From the NCBI RefSeq assembly GCF_048263965.1, contig NZ_JBLXDO010000008.1, forward strand, positions 103,381-167,380: DNA of 64,000 nt. The letters run 5' to 3'. A program made the position numbers and the translations under genes. Shown here in pieces: positions 42,278 to 50,766 of this stretch. The notes under the pieces are model-generated. The model searched no databases and was not told where the DNA came from. It worked only from the letters and a program-made list of their open reading frames with translations. The DNA is from Ferrimonas sp048263965. GTDB lineage: Bacteria > Pseudomonadota > Gammaproteobacteria > Enterobacterales > Shewanellaceae. Each line of letters opens with the position of its first letter. Positions within the stretch are counted from its first letter, which is position 1.

Positions 42278-43480
42278 ATGACCGACCAAACCAAAGCCTC
42301 AGGTCTGGGGCTTATTGTGCTGTTGGGGGCCCTGGCGGGGCTGACCCCGCTGGCCATCGACATGTACCTGCCCGCTATCCCAACCATCGCCGATGAGATG
42401 CATGCCACCGTGGCCACGACCCAGCTGACGGTGAGCTTCTTCCTGGTGGGCTTTGCCGTGGGCCAGTTGCTGTACGGGCCGCTGACCGACGCCTATGGCC
42501 GGATGCCGGTGCTGGGGGGAAGCCTGGGGGTGTTTGTGCTGGCCAGCCTGGTCGCGACCTGGAGCGGTTCGGTGGAGATGCTGATTGCCGCCCGCTCCCT
42601 CCAGGCCCTGGGCGGGGCGGGGGCCTCTGTGGTGGTGATGGCGGTATTGCGGGATCTGTTTCAGAGGGAGAAGTTTGCCCGGGCCATGTCCTTTGTGATG
42701 CTGGTGATGAACCTGGCCCCCCTGGCGGCGCCGATCCTGGGGGGCTATCTGCTGCTTCATGGTGGCTGGAGGGCGATCTTCTATCTGCTGGGCGGCTTTG
42801 CCCTGGCCCTGATTGTGCTGATGCGGTTGTGGGTCGGGGAGACCCTGCCGCCCCAAGATCGCCGGCCTGCCGGGTTTCGGGCGGCGCTCTCCCTGTACCG
42901 GGCCATTCTGGTTCACGATACGGTACGGGTTTATCTGATTGTGGGAACCCTGTTCTCCGCCTCGTTGTTCCTCTTTGTCACCGGCTCCTCCTACGTCTAT
43001 ATCCGCTACTTTGAGGTGGCGGCGGAGCACTTCGGTTACCTGTTTGGCCTGAACATCATCACCATGATGACCCTGACCACGGTCAACGCCCGCTATGTGG
43101 CCAGGGTAGGGACCGCCCGGATGATGGTGAGAGGCCTGTTGATCACTGCCCTGGGTGCGGCCCTGTCCTTGGTCACCTCCCTGCTGAGTGAGCCGCCTCT
43201 GTGGGCGGTGGTGATCCCCATCATGCTGATGATGGGCCCACTGGGGATGGTCAGCGCCAATGCCACCACCCTGGCCCTGGATGCGTTCGAGGGGGCGGCA
43301 GGCTCGGTGTCTGCCCTGGGGGGCGCCATGCGCTTCCTGGCGGGAGCCCTGGCCGGAGCCCTGTTGTCACTGGTGCACCCTGAATCTGCTGCGCCGATGC
43401 TGGTGGGGATGGCGGTATGCTCGCTGGCGTCATTGGGGTATTATCTCTGGCACGAGAAACACCTGAGCGTTAAGGAATAA
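42278..43480 (+). CDS. Bcr/CflA family drug efflux MFS transporter
   Basis: The 400-aa, 12-TM protein has Bcr/CflA hallmarks: TPLAIDMYLPAIPTIADEMH in TM1, VGQLLYGPLTDAYGRMPVL (motif A), RSLQALGGAGASVVVMAVLRD (motif B region) and NLAPLAAPILGGYLL (motif C). It exports drugs such as chloramphenicol, bicyclomycin or sulfonamides, or a natural metabolite. It lies two bases before sdhE and shares its direction, so the two may be co-transcribed. Confidence 0.93.
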   Translation: MTDQTKASGLGLIVLLGALAGLTPLAIDMYLPAIPTIADEMHATVATTQLTVSFFLVGFAVGQLLYGPLTDAYGRMPVLGGSLGVFVLASLVATWSGSVEMLIAARSLQALGGAGASVVVMAVLRDLFQREKFARAMSFVMLVMNLAPLAAPILGGYLLLHGGWRAIFYLLGGFALALIVLMRLWVGETLPPQDRRPAGFRAALSLYRAILVHDTVRVYLIVGTLFSASLFLFVTGSSYVYIRYFEVAAEHFGYLFGLNIITMMTLTTVNARYVARVGTARMMVRGLLITALGAALSLVTSLLSEPPLWAVVIPIMLMMGPLGMVSANATTLALDAFEGAAGSVSALGGAMRFLAGALAGALLSLVHPESAAPMLVGMAVCSLASLGYYLWHEKHLSVKE

Positions 43481-43482
43481 CA

Positions 43483-43746
43483 ATGAACCAAGAGAGGGAA
43501 AGCCTGGCCCGGCTGAAGTGGGCGTGCCGTCGGGGCATGTTGGAGCTGGATGTGTTGCTGGAACCCTTTGTGGAAAAGCACTACCTCTCCCTGAACCCGC
43601 AGCAGAAGGCACAGTTTGAGCGGCTGTTGACCTGCGACGACCCGGACATGTTTGCCTGGTTTATGGGCCATGAGGCCTGTCCGGATCCGCAACTGGCGGC
43701 CATGGTGGCCCTGATCCTGGAGCGCAACCGGGAACAGCTGCGCTGA
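43483..43746 (+). CDS. sdhE: FAD assembly factor SdhE
   Basis: The 87-aa YgfY/SdhE protein contains the RGMLELD motif (RGxxE) that is essential for flavin attachment to SdhA and FrdA, followed by LDVLLEPFVEKHY and CDDPDMFAWFMGH. It supports covalent FAD insertion into succinate dehydrogenase. In E. coli it is immediately followed by ygfX; here a MITE-like element of about 250 bp separates the two. Confidence 0.95.
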   Translation: MNQERESLARLKWACRRGMLELDVLLEPFVEKHYLSLNPQQKAQFERLLTCDDPDMFAWFMGHEACPDPQLAAMVALILERNREQLR

Positions 43747-43787
43747 CCTGAAACCACAGCCTCACCCTATCGGGGTCAACTATACTG

Positions 43788-44040
43788 TCTAGGGCCTGTT
43801 GACCTTTGCTGAATATTTTTGCATCAGCCCCCAGCCACTAAGGCTTTGATGTGTAGACATTAGTGCCCAAAATGATTGGGTGCCTAGACTGAGCAAAGTG
43901 CCCTTCGGGGCCGGACTGACGACAACTACTCTTCGTCGTTCGATTTTGACGTAGAGCAACTATGCCTACAATCGAACTTCTTGATTAGTTGTCGTCATCC
44001 TCGGCCAAATTCTAAACACCAAAGATAAACACGCCCTAGA
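43788..44040. mobile_element. MITE-like palindromic element between sdhE and ygfX
   Basis: The ends are inverted: TCTAGGGC (43788-43795) and GCCCTAGA (44033-44040). Extended into the element, GGCCTGTTGACCTTTGCTG and the reverse complement of the right end, GGCGTGTTTATCTTTGGTG, agree at 15 of 19 positions. CTAG at 43789-43792 and 44036-44039 could be a 4-bp target duplication, as made by IS5-family transposases. No open frame is inside. The interior is strongly palindromic (43909-44006), and the right end supplies the A of the ygfX ATG. Confidence 0.7.
43909..44006. repeat. 98-nt long imperfect hairpin within the MITE
   Basis: Nested arms pair in order: GGCC/GGCC (outer), TGACGACAACTA/TAGTTGTCGTCA (12 bp perfect), TTCGATT/AATCGAA (7 bp perfect), GTAG/CTAC (inner). 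A CCC-TTCG-GGG tetraloop hairpin precedes it and shares the outer GGCC. The whole could fold as a stable RNA or DNA cruciform. Confidence 0.8.
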
Positions 44041-44453
44041 TGGTTGATCCCGTTCGTTATCCTTTTCCTGCTCCCAAGACCTACCCCAACTGGCTCAGGC
44101 TGGCGCTGAGTCTTGCCCTGTTGCTCAGCCTGTGGTGGTGGCCCGAAGGCAAGTTGCCCCTGCAGGGCGTCTGGCAACTGATGCTGGCGCCTCTGGCATT
44201 GCTGCCCTGGCTGGCCAGGGCACCGGAGACACTGCCCTTCCTGCTGGCAGACAATGGTGAGGGGGTGGAGCTGGGCAGCGGCGAACCTTTTCAGCTGGAC
44301 AGGCGCAGCTGGGTGCTGGGCTCAGTGGCCCTGTTGTGGGTGCAACCGGGAGGACGCAGGTGGTGGCTCAGTCGCAGTCAGATGGACAGAGCCGGCTGGC
44401 ACCGGCTCTGTCGTACTCTGGTCAGGCTCAGGTCGAAGGCGCCAGAACCGTAG
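44040..44453 (+). CDS. ygfX: YgfX-like (CptA) membrane protein
   Basis: The 137-aa protein has two adjacent TM helices (about 18-36 and 43-60) and a cytoplasmic C-terminal domain with SWVLGSVALLWVQPGGRRWW and DRAGWHRLCRTLVRLR, as in YgfX. In E. coli this partner of SdhE has been described as a toxin acting on FtsZ and MreB; here the toxin role is not evident. The ATG lies at the very end of the MITE, so transcription and translation signals must come from the element. The 3' end overlaps nadB by 26 bases on the other strand. Confidence 0.75.
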   Translation: MVDPVRYPFPAPKTYPNWLRLALSLALLLSLWWWPEGKLPLQGVWQLMLAPLALLPWLARAPETLPFLLADNGEGVELGSGEPFQLDRRSWVLGSVALLWVQPGGRRWWLSRSQMDRAGWHRLCRTLVRLRSKAPEP

Positions 44454-46047
44454 GGGTGGGGTTGTCCTGCTGCTGGGGGTAGTCCAGGGTGTAGTGCAGG
44501 CCGCGGCTCTCTTTCCGGGCCATGGCACTGCGAATGATCAACTCGGCGATCTGCACCAGGTTCCTCAGCTCCAGCAGGTCATTGCTGATCTTGAAGTCCG
44601 AGTAGTAGTCGTGGATCTCCCCCTTGAGCATCTCTACCCGTCGCAGGGCTCGCTGCAAACGCTTGTCGGTGCGCACAATCCCCACGTAGTCCCACATGAA
44701 CAACCTGAGCTCGTGCCAGTTGTGGGAGATCACCACGTTTTCGTCGGAGTCGGTAACCTGGCTTTCATCCCACTGGGGCAGCCCGGAGATGTTCTCTTTC
44801 TGGTCCAGTCTCTGGAAGATATCCCGGGCGGCGGCCCGGGCAAACACCAGGCACTCCAGCAGGGAGTTGCTGGCCATACGGTTGGCGCCGTGCAGGCCGG
44901 TGTAGGCTACTTCGCCCACGGCATAGAGGCCGGTGATGTCGGTCTTGCCGTCCAGGTCGGTCATCACGCCACCACAGGTGTAGTGAGCCGCAGGTACCAC
45001 AGGGATCGGCTGCGTGGTGATGTCGATCCCCAGCCCCAGGCAACGCTTGTAGATGGTGGGGAAGTGTCGGGTGACGAATTCGGGATCCTTATGGCTGATG
45101 TCCAGGTACATGCAGTCGGCACCCAGGCGTTTCATCTCGAAGTCGATGGCCCGGGCCACCACATCCCGGGGTGCCAGCTCCTCACGGGGGTCAAAGTCCG
45201 GCATGAAGCGGCTGCCATCGGGGCGCTTCAGCAGGGCGCCTTCGCCACGCAGGGCCTCGGTCAGCAGGAAGTTGCGTGCTTCGGTGTGATAGAGGCAGGT
45301 GGGGTGAAACTGGTTGAACTCCATGTTGGCCACCCGGCAACCGGCGCGCCAGGCCATGGCGATGCCGTCTCCCGAGGAGACGTCCGGGTTGGAGGTGTAC
45401 TGGTATACCTTGGAGGCACCACCTGTGGCCAGCACCACGAAAGGAGCACTGACGGTTTCCACATGCTCAGCGGTGCGGTTCCACACGTAGGCTCCCACCA
45501 CTCTGGCATCACCGGACAGCCCCAGCTTGGCACTGGTGATCAGGTCCACCGCATTGTAGCGCTCCAGCAGGGTGATGTTGGGGTGACGTCGGGCCTGCTC
45601 CTCCAGGGTAAGCTGGACCTCCTTGCCCGTGGCATCGGCGGCATGGAGGATGCGACGGTGACTGTGGCCCCCTTCTCGGGTCAGGTGATAGCGGGGCTCG
45701 GTGCCGGAGGGGGTGTCCTGAGGCTCCTCCTCATCGAAATCCACCCCTTTGCGGATCAGCCACTCCAGCGCGGCCCGGGCTTCCCTGGCGGTGAACTCCA
45801 CCGCTTCCCGTTCGCAGAGGCCGGCACCGGCGATCAGGGTATCCTCCACGTGGGACTCCACGGTATCCTCTTCGTCGAAGACCGCGGCGATGCCGCCCTG
45901 AGCGTAATAGGTGGAGCCCTCGGTCAGGGGGCCTTTGGCAACGACGGTGACCTGGCAGCGATTGGCCAATTTCAGGGCCAAGGTCAGGCCAGCGGCACCG
46001 CTACCGATGACTAAGACATCAGTACTGTGTTCAATCCCGGCTTTCAT
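44428..46047 (-). CDS. nadB: L-aspartate oxidase
   Basis: The 539-aa flavoprotein has the FAD dinucleotide motif VIGSGAAGLTLALKLA at residue 12, GGIAAVFDEEDTVESHVEDT, the FAD/active-site HTYRR-like HSHRRILHAAD region, and GLYAVGEVAYTGLHGANRMA. It oxidises aspartate to iminoaspartate, the first step of NAD synthesis with quinolinate synthase. It is divergent from rpoE, the arrangement seen in E. coli and Shewanella. Confidence 0.97.
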   Translation of the reverse strand: MKAGIEHSTDVLVIGSGAAGLTLALKLANRCQVTVVAKGPLTEGSTYYAQGGIAAVFDEEDTVESHVEDTLIAGAGLCEREAVEFTAREARAALEWLIRKGVDFDEEEPQDTPSGTEPRYHLTREGGHSHRRILHAADATGKEVQLTLEEQARRHPNITLLERYNAVDLITSAKLGLSGDARVVGAYVWNRTAEHVETVSAPFVVLATGGASKVYQYTSNPDVSSGDGIAMAWRAGCRVANMEFNQFHPTCLYHTEARNFLLTEALRGEGALLKRPDGSRFMPDFDPREELAPRDVVARAIDFEMKRLGADCMYLDISHKDPEFVTRHFPTIYKRCLGLGIDITTQPIPVVPAAHYTCGGVMTDLDGKTDITGLYAVGEVAYTGLHGANRMASNSLLECLVFARAAARDIFQRLDQKENISGLPQWDESQVTDSDENVVISHNWHELRLFMWDYVGIVRTDKRLQRALRRVEMLKGEIHDYYSDFKISNDLLELRNLVQIAELIIRSAMARKESRGLHYTLDYPQQQDNPTPTVLAPST

Positions 46048-46155
46048 TAGGTATCATGGGGTTTTGGAAATGTGACCCTATGTTACCCGCTTCCCGTTCC
46101 AGCACCAAAATTTCGCGGACAGTGCAGATTTTTCGATCGGATCACAATTTTTTAC

Positions 46156-46181
46156 GAACTTTTACCAGTAGGCGCAGTCTA
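46156..46181 (+). promoter_or_regulatory. Sigma-E autoregulatory promoter of rpoE
   Basis: GAACTT, exactly 16 bases, then TCTA matches the E. coli sigma-E consensus GGAACTT-N16-TCTRA. It lies 65 bases before the rpoE start and indicates autoregulation of the operon. Confidence 0.8.
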
Positions 46182-46245
46182 CCTAAGTGCGCGGAGACGA
46201 GTAAAAGCAAAATCAGCAGTTTAGTTTATGGGAGAGTGCTCTCAA

Positions 46246-46824
46246 GTGAGTGAGCCAAACAGCGATCAGCAGCTGGTCGAACGCGTTCAACAAGGTGATA
46301 AACAAGCTTTTAATTTGCTGGTCATGAAGTACCAGCACAAGGTAGCCAACCTGATAAGCCGCTATGTGAAGAATCAGGGCGATGTCGCCGATGTGGCACA
46401 GGAAGCGTTTATCAAGGCCTACCGGGCTCTGCCTAACTTTCGTGGGGAGAGCGCGTTTTACACCTGGCTATACCGGATTGCGGTCAACACCGCCAAAAAC
46501 TATCTGGTGTCACAGGGACGGCGGCCACCTGCAACGGATGTGGACGCGGAAGAAGCTGAATTTTATGACGGTGCCGATGCACTGAGGGAGCACGCCTCCC
46601 CGGAGCGCCAGCTGCTGTCAGACGAGATTAAGAGGGCAGTGTTCAGCACCATCGAAACATTGCCGGAAGAGCTGAGGGTAGCCATCACACTCCGGGAGTT
46701 GGAGGGGATGAGCTACGAGGAGATCGCGACTGTAATGGAGTGTCCGGTAGGCACGGTACGAAGCCGTATCTTCAGGGCGCGGGAAGCGATCGACAAGAGG
46801 ATTCAACCGCTGTTAGAGCGGTAG
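46246..46824 (+). CDS. rpoE: Envelope stress sigma factor RpoE
   Basis: The GTG at 46246 sits nine to ten bases after GGGAGAG and gives 192 aa, matching E. coli RpoE (191). Region 2 is VADVAQEAFIKAYRALPNFR with TWLYRIAVNTAKNYL; region 4 is LPEELRVAITLRELEGMSYE and PVGTVRSRIFRAREAID. It drives genes for outer-membrane protein folding stress. The ATG at 46228 lacks a ribosome site and is rejected. rseA, rseB and rseC follow in the same operon. Confidence 0.97.
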   Translation: MSEPNSDQQLVERVQQGDKQAFNLLVMKYQHKVANLISRYVKNQGDVADVAQEAFIKAYRALPNFRGESAFYTWLYRIAVNTAKNYLVSQGRRPPATDVDAEEAEFYDGADALREHASPERQLLSDEIKRAVFSTIETLPEELRVAITLRELEGMSYEEIATVMECPVGTVRSRIFRAREAIDKRIQPLLER

Positions 46825-46842
46825 TATCAATCAGGGTGAACC

Positions 46843-47436
46843 ATGACAGAACGTAAAGAAGCAGTATCGGCTTGGGTTGACGGAGAAGGAACCGATCTGG
46901 ACCTCAAGCAGTGGCTTAAGGATGAAGAGATGCAGTCCTCCTGGGGTCGCTATCACCTGATTGGTGATGCGATGCGCAACGAGTTGCCCGAGGAACTGAA
47001 TCTGGACATCGCCTCCAGTGTGGCTGCCGCCCTGGAGCAGGAGCCCACGGTGCTGGCCCCCAAGGAGGACACCAAGTCTCCTGAGCCAAGCCGACGCTCC
47101 ATGGTCTCTGGCAAGGTGGTGGAGTTCTCCCGCCGCTTCGGTCAGTACGCCATCGCCGCCACCGTTGCCGCCATCGCCGTGGTGGGTGTGCAGCAATACG
47201 GTGTCGAGCAGCAGAACAGCCCTGTGCCTGTACTCAATACCCTGCCGGTTGTGGGCGCTCCCACCCCTGCCAGCTATCAGGCCAATACTCCTGCCGCTCG
47301 TCAGGCCCAGGCTCAGAGTGCCGAGGCCCAGGCCATGGAGCAGCGCCGCCGGGTGAACGCTTATCTGCGTGACCACCTGTTGCAGCAGCGTCTTAAGGGG
47401 CATAATGTGTCCAACGACGATCAAGAGCAAAACTAA
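46843..47436 (+). CDS. rseA: Anti-sigma-E factor RseA
   Basis: The 197-aa single-pass membrane protein has a cytoplasmic N-terminus that binds RpoE (KEAVSAWVDGEG, WGRYHLIGDAMRNELP), one TM helix (about 104-122) and a Gln/Ala-rich periplasmic domain. DegS and RseP cut it under envelope stress to free RpoE. Small residues in the TM segment suit RseP cleavage. It lies 18 bases after rpoE. Confidence 0.93.
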   Translation: MTERKEAVSAWVDGEGTDLDLKQWLKDEEMQSSWGRYHLIGDAMRNELPEELNLDIASSVAAALEQEPTVLAPKEDTKSPEPSRRSMVSGKVVEFSRRFGQYAIAATVAAIAVVGVQQYGVEQQNSPVPVLNTLPVVGAPTPASYQANTPAARQAQAQSAEAQAMEQRRRVNAYLRDHLLQQRLKGHNVSNDDQEQN

Positions 47437-47445
47437 GAGGCACGC

Positions 47446-48393
47446 TTGCGTAGATTCTTGTTTGTAGTGGCATGGTTGCTGGCGTTGCCGGCCCATGCCA
47501 CTGGCGATGACCCCGCCATCAACTGGCTGCAGAAGATGCAGCACGCCCTCTCCGATACCCAATTCCGTTACTCCCTGATACACCTGCAGTCGGATCACAT
47601 CCGTCCCCTTCGCTATCTTCACGGCACCGTGGATGGCAAGGAGGTGGCCTACCTGGAGCACTTGAACGGCCCACAGAAGAACGTGGTCCGAATCGGTGAC
47701 CAGGTCACCTATCTGGAGCACGACGTCAAACCCTACTCGGTTCGCAGTGCCCGCATCAGCGGATTCATTCCGCCCGCCTTCGGCACCGGCGTTGAAGCCT
47801 TCACCCCCTACTACCAGTTGGCTCTGGGGGGACGGGACCGGGTTGCGGGTCGCACCTCCCAGGTGGTGCGCATCGTCTCCACCGACAAGTTCCGCTACAG
47901 CTACAGCCTGTGGCTGGACATGGAAACGGCGCTGCCCCTGCGCATCGATACCCTCAATGCCGATGGTCAGCTGCTGGAGCAGTATCTGGTGATCGAGATG
48001 GCCGCCTTCGATGTTGCCCCCCCGGTGCTGGGCAAGCTGACCGAGGAGAACTGGCCGCCGGTGATGGTGCGAGCCAACAGCGATCAGCAATCTCCCTGGC
48101 GCTTCGGTTGGTTGCCCCAGGGCTTCAAGCTGACCCATGTGGATCAGCACCGTCTGTTCGGCGTCAATGACCCGGTTCAGTATCTGGCCCTGAGCGACGG
48201 CCTGACCGAAATGTCGGTCTACATCGGCCTGGCCGGTCAGGTGGTGATGCCCGAGAGCCTCTCCACCGGCAGCGGTCTCTCCCTGGCGTCCGCCCGCCAT
48301 GGCGATGTCGAGGTGGTGGTGGTGGGACGCCTGCCCCTGGAGAGCCTCACCAATGTGGCCAACTCCATCTATCCGGCGGAGTCCGGCCAATGA
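47446..48393 (+). CDS. rseB: Sigma-E regulatory protein RseB
   Basis: The 315-aa periplasmic protein starts at a TTG after AAGAGG and has a signal peptide (about 1-18). The MucB/RseB N-terminal lipoprotein-like domain (NWLQKMQHALSDTQFRYSLI, HLNGPQKNVVRIGD) is followed by the smaller C-terminal domain (WLPQGFKLT, SDGLTEMSVYI). It shields RseA from DegS until it binds lipopolysaccharide signals. The stop overlaps rseC by four bases. Confidence 0.94.
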   Translation: MRRFLFVVAWLLALPAHATGDDPAINWLQKMQHALSDTQFRYSLIHLQSDHIRPLRYLHGTVDGKEVAYLEHLNGPQKNVVRIGDQVTYLEHDVKPYSVRSARISGFIPPAFGTGVEAFTPYYQLALGGRDRVAGRTSQVVRIVSTDKFRYSYSLWLDMETALPLRIDTLNADGQLLEQYLVIEMAAFDVAPPVLGKLTEENWPPVMVRANSDQQSPWRFGWLPQGFKLTHVDQHRLFGVNDPVQYLALSDGLTEMSVYIGLAGQVVMPESLSTGSGLSLASARHGDVEVVVVGRLPLESLTNVANSIYPAESGQ

Positions 48394-48824
48394 TGGAGGC
48401 CCTGGCCCGGGTGGAATCCTGGGAGAAAGGCCAGGTCACCCTGAGCTGGCAGGTGCAGAGCGCTTGCGGCCACTGTCATGAGTCCGATAACTGCGGTACT
48501 GGGGTGGTGGCCAAGGGGCTCAGTCCCAAGTCCCAGCGCCTGACCCTCCCCTGGAAACAACGGCTGAATCCGGGTACTCAGGTGACCCTGGGGATCCCCG
48601 AGCAGCAACTGCTCAGTGCCGCCGCCCTGGTTTATCTGCTGCCCCTGCTAGGCTTACTGGTGGGGGTGGGAGCCACTGCCCTGATGGGTGGCGCCGAACT
48701 GTTGGCCCTGGGCCTGGGGTTGGCCCTTGGCGGGGCAGGCTTTGTGACAGCCCGACGACTGGCAGATTCACTGACACCCACACCGAGAATCATCAAGGTG
48801 TTGGGCGCGCCTGCCAAGGAGTAG
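48390..48824 (+). CDS. rseC: RseC/MucC family protein
   Basis: The 144-aa protein has an N-terminal domain with a CGHCHESDNCG cysteine cluster (C-x2-C-x5-C), then two TM helices (about 74-118). The cluster may hold an Fe-S centre; RseC is linked to SoxR reduction and to sigma-E modulation. It is the last gene of the rpoE operon. An inverted repeat (48860-48890) lies after it. Confidence 0.9.
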   Translation: MMEALARVESWEKGQVTLSWQVQSACGHCHESDNCGTGVVAKGLSPKSQRLTLPWKQRLNPGTQVTLGIPEQQLLSAAALVYLLPLLGLLVGVGATALMGGAELLALGLGLALGGAGFVTARRLADSLTPTPRIIKVLGAPAKE

Positions 48825-48859
48825 GCGGCTCTTCTTTGTTGCTGAAGAGGGCGCCAATT

Positions 48860-48890
48860 CCCGGCGGTTACCTATTCCATAGCCGCCGGG
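48860..48890. repeat. Inverted repeat between rseC and lepA
   Basis: CCCGGCGG and CCGCCGGG form an 8-bp stem with a 15-base loop. No T run follows, so it is a structured spacer or operator rather than a standard terminator. Confidence 0.5.
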
Positions 48891-48969
48891 GATAAAATCC
48901 GTTAAAATCCCCCCCCTGTATCTATCCCTGATAGTTTTGTTCCTGTTGTTTTTGCAAGAAGCGGCCTAG

Positions 48970-50760
48970 ATGAAGCATATTCGTAATTTCAGTATCATTG
49001 CCCATATCGACCACGGTAAGTCGACCCTGTCCGATCGCCTGATCCAGGAATGCGGTGGTTTGAGCGATCGTGAAATGGCGGAGCAGGTCCTCGACTCCAT
49101 GGATCTGGAGCGTGAGCGCGGCATCACCATTAAAGCGCAGAGTGTGACGCTGGACTACACCGCCCAAGATGGCGAAACCTACCAACTGAACTTCATCGAT
49201 ACCCCAGGACACGTGGATTTCAGCTACGAGGTGTCCCGCTCTCTGGCGGCCTGTGAAGGTGCCCTGCTGGTGGTGGACGCCGGTCAGGGGGTGGAAGCCC
49301 AGACCCTGGCAAACTGCTACACCGCCATCGAGATGGACCTGGAAGTGCAGCCGATCCTCAACAAGATCGACCTGCCCCAGGCAGACCCTGAGCGGGTGGC
49401 GGAAGAGATTGAAGACATTGTCGGCATCGACGCCATGGAAGCGGTGCGCTGCTCCGCCAAGACCGGCGTAGGTATTGAGGATGTGCTGGAGTGCATCGTC
49501 AAGACCATTCCTGCCCCCGAGGGGGATCCCGAGGCGCCGCTGCAGGCGCTGATCATCGACTCCTGGTTCGACAACTACCTGGGCGTGGTTTCTTTGGTGC
49601 GCATCAAGAACGGCAAGCTGAAGAAGAACGACAAGATCAAGGTGATGAGCACCGGTCAGGTGTGGGGTGTGGACCGTCTGGGTATCTTTACCCCCAAGCA
49701 GAAGGACACCACAGAGCTGCTCACCGGCGAGGTGGGCTGGGTAGTGTGTGGCATCAAGGAGATCCACGGTGCCCCCGTGGGCGATACCCTGACCCACGCT
49801 AAGCACGGCTCCGATCAGGCTCTGCCCGGCTTCCAGAAGGTGAAGCCCCAGGTGTACGCCGGCATGTTCCCCATCTCCAGTGAAGACTATGAGTCCTTCC
49901 GCGATGCCCTGAACAAGCTCTCCCTGAACGATGCCTCCCTGTTCTTCGAACCTGAGACCTCCGCGGCCCTGGGCTTCGGCTTCCGCTGTGGCTTCCTGGG
50001 GATGCTGCATATGGAGATCATCCAGGAGCGCCTGGAGCGTGAGTACAACCTGGACCTGATCACCACCGCCCCCACCGTGGTCTACGAGGTTGAGACCACC
50101 AAGGGCGAGACCCTGATGGTGGACAACCCGTCGGAACTTCCTCCCCTGAACAACATCGAAACCATTGCGGAGCCGATTGTTGAGGCCAACATCCTGGTTC
50201 CACAGGAGTATCTGGGGAATGTGATCACCCTGTGTATCGAGAAGCGGGGTGTTCAGACTAAGATGGCCTATCACGGAAACCAGGTGGCGGTGACCTATGA
50301 ACTGCCCATGGCGGAAGTGGTGCTGGACTTCTTCGACCGACTGAAGTCCACCAGCCGTGGTTTTGCCTCCCTGGACTACAACTTTGTCCGGTTCCAGCAG
50401 GAGGAGATGGTGCGTCTGGACGTGATGATCAACGGCGACCGGGTGGATGCCCTGGCGATGATCACTCACAAGGAGAATGCCCAGTTCCGTGGCCGCCAGT
50501 TGGTGGAGAAGATGCGTGAACTGATTCCCCGTCAGATGTTCGATATCGCCATCCAGGCTGCCATCGGCAACCAGATCGTGGCGCGCAGCACCGTCAAGGC
50601 CCTGCGTAAAGACGTGACCGCCAAGTGTTATGGCGGTGACGTCAGCCGTAAGAAGAAGCTGTTGCAGAAGCAGAAAGAGGGTAAGAAGCGGATGAAGCAG
50701 CTGGGTAATGTTGAGGTGCCTCAGGAGGCCTTCCTGGCGGTACTCAAGGTAGGAGATTAA
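48970..50760 (+). CDS. lepA: Elongation factor 4 (LepA)
   Basis: The 596-aa GTPase has G1 AHIDHGKST at residue 9, G3 DTPGHVDF, G4 NKID, and the LepA-specific C-terminal domain ending with the basic stretch SRKKKLLQKQKEGKKRMKQL. It binds ribosomes and assists initiation or back-translocation under stress. It is directly followed by lepB with six bases between, the classic lepA-lepB operon. Confidence 0.98.
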   Translation: MKHIRNFSIIAHIDHGKSTLSDRLIQECGGLSDREMAEQVLDSMDLERERGITIKAQSVTLDYTAQDGETYQLNFIDTPGHVDFSYEVSRSLAACEGALLVVDAGQGVEAQTLANCYTAIEMDLEVQPILNKIDLPQADPERVAEEIEDIVGIDAMEAVRCSAKTGVGIEDVLECIVKTIPAPEGDPEAPLQALIIDSWFDNYLGVVSLVRIKNGKLKKNDKIKVMSTGQVWGVDRLGIFTPKQKDTTELLTGEVGWVVCGIKEIHGAPVGDTLTHAKHGSDQALPGFQKVKPQVYAGMFPISSEDYESFRDALNKLSLNDASLFFEPETSAALGFGFRCGFLGMLHMEIIQERLEREYNLDLITTAPTVVYEVETTKGETLMVDNPSELPPLNNIETIAEPIVEANILVPQEYLGNVITLCIEKRGVQTKMAYHGNQVAVTYELPMAEVVLDFFDRLKSTSRGFASLDYNFVRFQQEEMVRLDVMINGDRVDALAMITHKENAQFRGRQLVEKMRELIPRQMFDIAIQAAIGNQIVARSTVKALRKDVTAKCYGGDVSRKKKLLQKQKEGKKRMKQLGNVEVPQEAFLAVLKVGD

Positions 50761-50766
50761 ACGCGA

